Source: Chloroflexota bacterium (GTDB lineage: Bacteria; Chloroflexota; Dehalococcoidia; Lucifugimonadales; JADFKI01). Taken from it: 10,446 nt of DNA. Of the stretch, positions 6,142-10,446 are shown piece by piece. Under the pieces are notes generated by a model. It had not been told where the DNA came from, did no database searches, and saw only the letters and a program-made list of their open reading frames with translations. A program made the translations under genes and the position numbers. Position 1 is the stretch's first letter. Every line of letters begins with the position of its first letter. The stretch is taken from the NCBI GenBank assembly GCA_024648655.1, contig JAGGDZ010000243.1, positions 1-10,446 of the forward strand. The letters are read 5' to 3'.

Positions 6142-6169
6142 GGTATAGACACAACTTGGAAAGGGTAAA
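6142..6169 (-). promoter_or_regulatory. Weak sigma70-type promoter candidate for the 5815-6111 gene
   Basis: On the minus strand TTTACC (6169-6164) and TATACC (6147-6142) are separated by 16 bp, each matching four of six consensus bases, about 30 bp upstream of the start codon at 6111. Its position fits, but the match is modest. Confidence 0.3.
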
Positions 6170-6353
6170 CCATCCCCAGTGGCACTCGACTATCAAATCA
6201 TTCTACTCCCATTTCCATAATTCTTCAAATCCTTGAAGATGACCAAGAAATATGCGAGAGTCCCGCCATGCGCCTTCTCCCTCATTCCTAGCTTCTCGGA
6301 ATTGCAGAACCTGGTTGCCCAAGGGCACTGAAACCAAGATCCTCACATTCCTT

Positions 6354-6386
6354 CCAAGGCACGAGCCAAGGCACGAGCCAAGGCAC
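6354..6386. repeat. 12-bp tandem repeat, about 2.75 copies
   Basis: The unit CCAAGGCACGAG occurs at 6354-6365 and 6366-6377, with a partial third copy CCAAGGCAC at 6378-6386. The copies are identical over their shared length, suggesting recent slippage duplication. Confidence 0.9.
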
Positions 6387-6435
6387 ACGAAATTAGAGCA
6401 CTGCGTTCATCAAGATGATAAGATAAGATTCCCCT

Positions 6436-6542
6436 GCTAGAGACCGAGCCGCCTATGAGCATGCCGCTACCTATTGCACGGCGTAGTTGGGCGCATGTAA
6501 TCATGCGCCCCTGCGTCGGCTCATAGGTTCCGTGTCTCTAGC
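6436..6542. repeat. 107-bp palindromic element with branched fold
   Basis: The outer arms GCTAGAGAC (6436-6444) and GTCTCTAGC (6534-6542) are perfectly complementary, as are the next arms CCTATGAGC (6452-6460) and GCTCATAGG (6519-6527). Inside lie two further hairpins: a 6-bp one with one wobble pair (6461-6466 with 6479-6484) and a perfect 9-bp one, GGGCGCATG-TAAT-CATGCGCCC (6489-6510). The result is a closed, branched, cloverleaf-like fold. It may be a REP/MITE-type mobile palindrome or a structured RNA; no flanking direct repeat is evident. Confidence 0.8.
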
Positions 6543-6720
6543 AAGCACATGTGACCACCATCGACAAAGGGGCATCTATTTTGCGTCTGCTAGCGAACAC
6601 TCCTCAAACTCGCTTTTCACCGTCTTTTACGAGCGTATCGCTTTCCCTTTCCACAGTAAGGCCCCCGTGACCCATCACGACTATCTTTACACGCGACCTA
6701 ACTAGCGGACACTAACTGAC

Positions 6721-6746
6721 GGACGATCATTGCGGACGATCATTGA
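6721..6746. repeat. 13-bp tandem direct repeat just upstream of the subtilase ribosome-binding site
   Basis: GGACGATCATTGC (6721-6733) is followed at once by GGACGATCATTGA (6734-6746), identical in 12 of 13 bases. It ends 4 nt before the GGAG Shine-Dalgarno at 6751-6754. It could be a pair of direct-repeat regulator sites or simple slippage. Confidence 0.85.
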
Positions 6747-6764
6747 TGAAGGAGAGTACCGGAT

Positions 6765-9419
6765 ATGAATGTTCAAAAACACATCAAGAAACTAACAGGG
6801 CTGAGTCTGACAATCGCGGCGGCGGCAATCCTTTGGCTGGCGCTCTCGGCAGACGGTGACGCGCCCGTTGCCATGGCGCAGATAGCCGACACGCCCACTC
6901 CCGAAGCCACGCCGCAGCAAGGCGACGGTTTCGGCATCGAAAATCTGCCACCCATCGAAGGCAAAGTCGATCCTCTCGCCTATCCCAACATGGACTCCAA
7001 TCTCAACCGCATGGTCCATCAAGTTGAGACCGGCCTATTGACAGCAAAAGAGGCAGCCTCCAACGCGACGCTCCACCGCGAAGAGTCAGTTGCGGTGACA
7101 CTCTACATCACCGAAGGCTATGCCGACTACGTCGTCGCCTTCTTGGAAGACAGCGGCGCATCCCCCCGCAACGTCGGTTCCGACTACGTCGAGGCATACA
7201 TTCCCGTCTCCCTCCTCGCGGAAGCGTCCCAGCAGGAAGGCGTCATCAGAATACGAACCATCATCCCGCCACAGCCCGCGCAAGGCGTCAGCCAAAGCGC
7301 AGCAGCGCACGGCGCGACCGCCTGGCACGACGCAGGTTTCAAGGGCCGCGGAGTCAAGATTGGCATCATCGACGACGGCTTCAAGGGATTCACGACCCTC
7401 CAGGGAAGCGAACTCCCATCAACCGTTGAGGCGCTCTGCTTCACCGAAATAGGTGTCTCCGCCCCCAACTTCCGCAATTGCGATAATTCGGATGCCAGCA
7501 ATCACGGTACAGCAGTAGCCGAAGCCCTGTTCGACATCGCCCCCGAAGCAACATATTACCTGTCGAATCCAATCTCTCTAGGCGACGTGAGGTCTGCAGT
7601 GAACTGGATGATTGAGCGCGATGTAGATGTCATAAATATGTCCGTGGCCTGGGGATGGAGCGGTTATGGCGACGGCACATCCCGCTTCAGCAACAGCACG
7701 CTCAAGTCCGTTGACGCCGCCGTGGGCGGTGGCGCCATCTGGATTAATTCAGGTGGGAACGAAGGTATGACTACCTGGTTCGGCAACTTCAACGATCCTG
7801 ACAACGACGGCTTACACAACTTTACGACCAATGACCAATGCAACACCTTCGAAGTCGAAACATCTACCCCCTTCATCTCGGCACATCTCCGCTGGGATGA
7901 TAGCTGGGGCGGTTCCAATGAAGACCTAGACTTGGAACTCTACAGAGTCTTTCCTTCAACCGGAACAGTGCTGCGAATCCTGCCGTTACTGGCGGGAGGA
8001 TCGGACTTGCAGAACGGGCTATCAAGCCACACCCCCTATGAATGGGTGTTCTACATTACCCCCTCCGCTGGCACTTACTGTCTCGCCGTCGCGAATTACT
8101 CAGACGATTCTCCCGGTTGGATTCAGCTCCAAATGTGGAATCCGCCGAACCCGGAGCACTACACGCCTACACACAGCATCTCCGAACCCGCTGACAGCGC
8201 CAACCGCGGCCTACTCGCCGTGGGAGCCACAGCCATCTACAATACATACACGATCAGAGGCTACAGCAGTCGAGGTCCCACGGTTGATAACAGAATCAAA
8301 CCCGACATCGTCGGCGTTGACGGGGCGCAATCCACAGCATTCGGCGGAACATTCACCGGCACCAGCCAGGCTGCCCCACACGTCGCCGGTCTGGCCGCTC
8401 TCGTCAAGCAGCGCTTCCCAGAATACACGCCGCGGCGAATTGCCATCTATCTGAAGAATCACGCCAAAGAACGTGGCGGCGCCGGTGCCGACAACACCTG
8501 GGGGCATGGCTTTGCCCACGTTCTTGCATCCGATGTCGCAACTCCAACTCCGTCACCCACCGCGGTCATCGTCGTCACACCCACTCCCATAACCGTAACA
8601 CCGCCTGCCGTCACACCCACTCCCATCACCGTAACGCCGCCTGTCGTCACGCCTACTCCCATAACCATAACGCCGCCCCTCACCACGCCTACTCCCACAG
8701 CCATAACGCCGCCCCTCACCACGCCTGAGATTCTGAAAAGGCTGAGCGCGATTGAAACTCTTTTGGCGACTTTGCAGGAGCTTATCTCGACTCTGGATGA
8801 CAAGATAACTGCATTGGAAAGTAGAGTCGCCGCATTGGAAATGGACGCATCGAGACCGGTACCAACGCCTACCACAGCGCCCATCACGCCCACGCCTACC
8901 ACGGCGCCCATCACGCCCACGCCAACGACCGTGCCCGGCACGCCCACGCCCATCCCTACGGTCGACATCACACCATCAGATACTCCCATAGCGGTGGCTG
9001 ACGTGTGCAGATTAGCGCAGCCTGAAAGAGCTGCGTTGCCTTTGACGGTTGACGGCTCTTGGCGAACTGATTGTGCATATTCGCTCGATTCCTCCGAGAT
9101 AGAAAAACTCACGGGCAGATTTGTCGCTGATGGCAGACGATATTACAGGTCGGTTAGTTTTGACGCGCTGTCGGCTAGAGGTGCATGGACTGCAACAGTC
9201 GTCTCAGACACGGACACTTTCATGCTTCTATGGGAGTGGGACGCCATCAATGAGCGGTGGATATTCTTAGACGCGAATGACGACATCGAAAGCGGAATAA
9301 CTAACTCCAAAATAGAGTGGACGCCCGTTGAAGGCAGGTCATACGGGATTGAGATTACGACATACGAGGCGAACGCCTTGGGCGATTTCACGCTGACCAT
9401 CTCAGGCGGCGTAAACTAG
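6765..9419 (+). CDS. Secreted subtilisin-like serine protease (S8) with inserted beta-sandwich, Pro/Thr stalks, coiled coil and C-terminal PPC-like domain
   Basis: An 884-residue exported protease. The signal peptide has Lys at 5, 8 and 9, a hydrophobic core about 10-28 and AMA|Q cleavage after residue 38. Residues 105-168 resemble an inhibitor-like prodomain. The S8 catalytic domain has Asp203 (IIDDGF), His247 (NHGTAVA), oxyanion Asn332 (GGNEG) and Ser534 (GTSQAAPHVAG). The His-Ser spacing is 287 residues, about 130 more than in subtilisin, because a beta-sandwich domain (about 340-465; LRWDDSWG, DLDLELYRV, GTYCLAVANYS) is inserted. Residues 592-653 are a TPTP/TPP stalk, 656-691 a coiled coil with a/d positions all Ile, Leu or Val, 697-732 a second stalk, and 745-884 a PPC-like domain with C748 and C770. 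No LPXTG anchor is visible. The ATG has GGAG 10 nt upstream. It probably degrades extracellular protein as a cell-surface or released enzyme (inference). Confidence 0.95.
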   Translation: MNVQKHIKKLTGLSLTIAAAAILWLALSADGDAPVAMAQIADTPTPEATPQQGDGFGIENLPPIEGKVDPLAYPNMDSNLNRMVHQVETGLLTAKEAASNATLHREESVAVTLYITEGYADYVVAFLEDSGASPRNVGSDYVEAYIPVSLLAEASQQEGVIRIRTIIPPQPAQGVSQSAAAHGATAWHDAGFKGRGVKIGIIDDGFKGFTTLQGSELPSTVEALCFTEIGVSAPNFRNCDNSDASNHGTAVAEALFDIAPEATYYLSNPISLGDVRSAVNWMIERDVDVINMSVAWGWSGYGDGTSRFSNSTLKSVDAAVGGGAIWINSGGNEGMTTWFGNFNDPDNDGLHNFTTNDQCNTFEVETSTPFISAHLRWDDSWGGSNEDLDLELYRVFPSTGTVLRILPLLAGGSDLQNGLSSHTPYEWVFYITPSAGTYCLAVANYSDDSPGWIQLQMWNPPNPEHYTPTHSISEPADSANRGLLAVGATAIYNTYTIRGYSSRGPTVDNRIKPDIVGVDGAQSTAFGGTFTGTSQAAPHVAGLAALVKQRFPEYTPRRIAIYLKNHAKERGGAGADNTWGHGFAHVLASDVATPTPSPTAVIVVTPTPITVTPPAVTPTPITVTPPVVTPTPITITPPLTTPTPTAITPPLTTPEILKRLSAIETLLATLQELISTLDDKITALESRVAALEMDASRPVPTPTTAPITPTPTTAPITPTPTTVPGTPTPIPTVDITPSDTPIAVADVCRLAQPERAALPLTVDGSWRTDCAYSLDSSEIEKLTGRFVADGRRYYRSVSFDALSARGAWTATVVSDTDTFMLLWEWDAINERWIFLDANDDIESGITNSKIEWTPVEGRSYGIEITTYEANALGDFTLTISGGVN
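8574..8717 (+). repeat. 36-bp tandem repeat encoding the first Thr/Pro stalk
   Basis: Four 36-bp units encode 12-residue repeats: VTPTPITVTPPA, VTPTPITVTPPV, VTPTPITITPPL and TTPTPTAITPPL. The first two are nearly identical and the later ones drift, as expected for a stalk that grows by slippage at one end. Confidence 0.92.
8865..8945 (+). repeat. 27-bp tandem repeat encoding the second Thr/Pro stalk
   Basis: Three 27-bp units encode TPTTAPITP, TPTTAPITP and TPTTVPGTP, immediately after the coiled coil and before the C-terminal domain. Confidence 0.9.
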
Positions 9420-9467
9420 CAGAACTCAGCGGCGTCACATAGTTTCAACAGATAAGGCATAGATTAA

Positions 9468-9498
9468 ATAGGGATGGCGATACTCTCGCCATCCCTAT
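9468..9498. terminator. Hairpin between convergent subtilase and lipA genes, possible bidirectional terminator
   Basis: A perfect 13-bp stem, ATAGGGATGGCGA (9468-9480) with TCGCCATCCCTAT (9486-9498), encloses a 5-nt loop. It lies 49 bp after the subtilase stop and about 40 bp after the lipA stop on the other strand. Neither side has a strong U-tract (minus side TTAATCT, plus side CGTGCCTAAAT), so efficiency is uncertain. A 12-bp direct repeat CTATCGTGCCTA follows at 9495-9506 and 9510-9521. Confidence 0.6.
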
Positions 9499-9537
9499 CG
9501 TGCCTAAATCTATCGTGCCTATCTCTGCAAACCCCTA

Positions 9538-10419
9538 TCATCTCCCGTTCGCCGCCGCATGCTGCTCATCCGCGTGATACGAGCTTCGCACCAGTGGCCC
9601 CGATGCAACATGTAGGAATCCCAGCGCCTCGCCCTCACTCTTGAGCTCATCGAACTCACCCGGCGTGTACCATCGCGCAAGCGGCGCATGCTTGTCAGAT
9701 GGCCGCAGGTACTGCCCGATAGTCAGCAAATCGCAGTCCACCGAACGCAGGTCCCGCATCGTCTCGATAATCTCGTCCCAGCTCTCGCCAAGCCCCACCA
9801 TCATTCCCGACTTCGTAACTGCGCCCGCGTCCAGCCGCTTCGCATTCTCCAGAAGCTCAAGCGACATGTCGTAGCCCCCTTTCGGGCGCACCCGCCTGAA
9901 CACGCGCCGCACCGTCTCGATATTGTGGTTCAGCGTGTCGGGCTTCGCCGCCATCACCTTTCCCAGCGCATCCACATCCCCTTGAAAGTCCGGTATCAGC
10001 ACCTCAACCTTGCACGAAGGCAGCCGCTTTCGTATCTGCCGTATGCACTGCGCGAAAATGAAGGCGCCTCCGTCCGGAAGGTCGTCCCTGTCCACGGACG
10101 TGATGACCGCATACCGCAGCCCTAGGCGCTCCACCGTCTCCGCCAGTCTCACAGGCTCCTGCAGGTCCAGAGTTGTCGGCATCCCAGTATTCACCGCGCA
10201 GTACGAGCAAGCCCGCGTGCAGATGTCACCAAGTACCATGAAAGTAGCTGTGCCCCGGTCCCAGCACTCCCCAATATTCGGGCAATGCGCCTCCTCACAG
10301 ACCGTATTCAGCCCCTCTGACCGCACAATCTGTCGAAGTTCAAGATAGCCCGCGCTACCTGGCGCCTTCACCTTCAACCATTCCGGTAGCCTTCTAGCAG
10401 TACCCCGCGATGCCACCAT
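9538..10419 (-). CDS. lipA: Lipoyl synthase (radical SAM)
   Basis: LipA inserts two sulfur atoms at C6 and C8 of protein-bound octanoate, making the lipoyl cofactor of 2-oxoacid dehydrogenases and the glycine cleavage H protein; it acts in the cytoplasm. At 293 residues it has normal length. The auxiliary [4Fe-4S] cluster ligands are C41, C46 and C52 (CEEAHCPNIGEC). The radical-SAM cluster ligands are C67, C71 and C74 (CTRACSYC). Further family motifs are TSVDRDDLPDGG (107-118), NHNIETV (164-170), KSGMMVGLGE (203-212), TIGQYLRPS (233-241) and the C-terminal RSSYHA (278-283), which holds the conserved serine ligand of the auxiliary cluster. All key residues are present. The ATG at 10419-10417 has GGAGGG 3-4 nt upstream, a short spacing. 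The upstream neighbour, where lipB often lies, is outside the window. Confidence 0.98.
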   Translation of the reverse strand: MVASRGTARRLPEWLKVKAPGSAGYLELRQIVRSEGLNTVCEEAHCPNIGECWDRGTATFMVLGDICTRACSYCAVNTGMPTTLDLQEPVRLAETVERLGLRYAVITSVDRDDLPDGGAFIFAQCIRQIRKRLPSCKVEVLIPDFQGDVDALGKVMAAKPDTLNHNIETVRRVFRRVRPKGGYDMSLELLENAKRLDAGAVTKSGMMVGLGESWDEIIETMRDLRSVDCDLLTIGQYLRPSDKHAPLARWYTPGEFDELKSEGEALGFLHVASGPLVRSSYHADEQHAAANGR

Positions 10420-10446
10420 AATCCCTCCAAATCCAAACTGCCGCTA

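Larger units (their letters stand above)
6112..6764. other. Intergenic region upstream of the subtilase gene
   Basis: About 650 bp between divergent genes. It holds the weak minus-strand promoter, a 12-bp tandem repeat (6354-6386), a 107-bp palindromic element (6436-6542) and a 13-bp tandem duplication (6721-6746). A minus-strand open frame (6203-6388) begins inside the 12-bp repeat, so its first residues read CLGS-CLGS; it has no visible ribosome-binding site and I do not accept it as a gene. No clear promoter for the subtilase can be picked by eye. Confidence 0.5.

Noticed and set aside
6354..6746. Repeats considered as a CRISPR array or integron attC cassette site
   Set aside because: The tandem units abut without spacers, so they are not CRISPR. 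The palindrome lacks the RYYYAAC/GTTRRRY ends of attC and no integrase is present.
8459..9112. 217-residue minus-strand open frame rich in Val and Gly
   Set aside because: It is the exact antisense of the Thr/Pro stalks and coiled coil of the subtilase; its repetitive VGVGV composition is a mirror of the TP codons.
9688..10125. 145-residue plus-strand open frame
   Set aside because: Antisense to lipA, which has all catalytic motifs in the other frame.

Overview
The window looks like chromosomal DNA from an uncultured, moderately GC-rich bacterium, most plausibly a Chloroflexota lineage such as Dehalococcoidia/SAR202. This rests on protein style: a secreted subtilase with TPTP-type stalks and a C-terminal PPC-like domain, plus two small proteins of a kind I associate with Chloroflexota genomes. 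No taxonomic search was possible. I see no phage, transposase, CRISPR array, rRNA or tRNA.

Layout. The 3' end of an elongation factor G-type gene (+, 2-526) closes with a strong intrinsic terminator (548-583). A hypothetical gene (-, 618-1058) follows, then the electron transfer flavoprotein genes etfB (2509-3309) and etfA (1318-2307), both on the minus strand and transcribed etfB first. About 940 bp of AT-richer DNA (3310-4248) contains an etfB promoter candidate, a likely gene relic (3455-3585) and several small hairpins. Next, on the plus strand, are a two-zinc-ribbon protein (4249-4749) and a divergent methylenetetrahydrofolate reductase (4867-5730) whose 120-bp leader holds two hairpins and no clear Shine-Dalgarno. 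A convergent small protein (-, 5815-6111) is made of two desulforedoxin-like repeats that lack the metal-binding cysteines, and it has its own terminator. About 650 bp of non-coding DNA (6112-6764) carries tandem repeats and a 107-bp palindromic element. The plus strand then encodes an 884-residue exported subtilisin-family protease (6765-9419). Lipoyl synthase lipA (-, 9538-10419) ends the window.

How the genes may work together. ETF collects electrons from flavin dehydrogenases such as acyl-CoA or sarcosine/dimethylglycine dehydrogenases. Lipoyl synthase supplies the cofactor of 2-oxoacid dehydrogenases and the glycine cleavage system. An MTHFR-type enzyme would connect methylene- and methyl-tetrahydrofolate. 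This fits heterotrophic C1/amino-acid catabolism, but the genes lie in separate transcription units and no dehydrogenase is visible, so the link is inference.

The points most worth a second look are the cysteine-less desulforedoxin-like duplication, the MTHFR with substituted active-site positions and an odd leader, the palindromic element plus a 13-bp tandem repeat upstream of the protease, and the protease's stalk/coiled-coil architecture. No complete new multi-gene system is evident.
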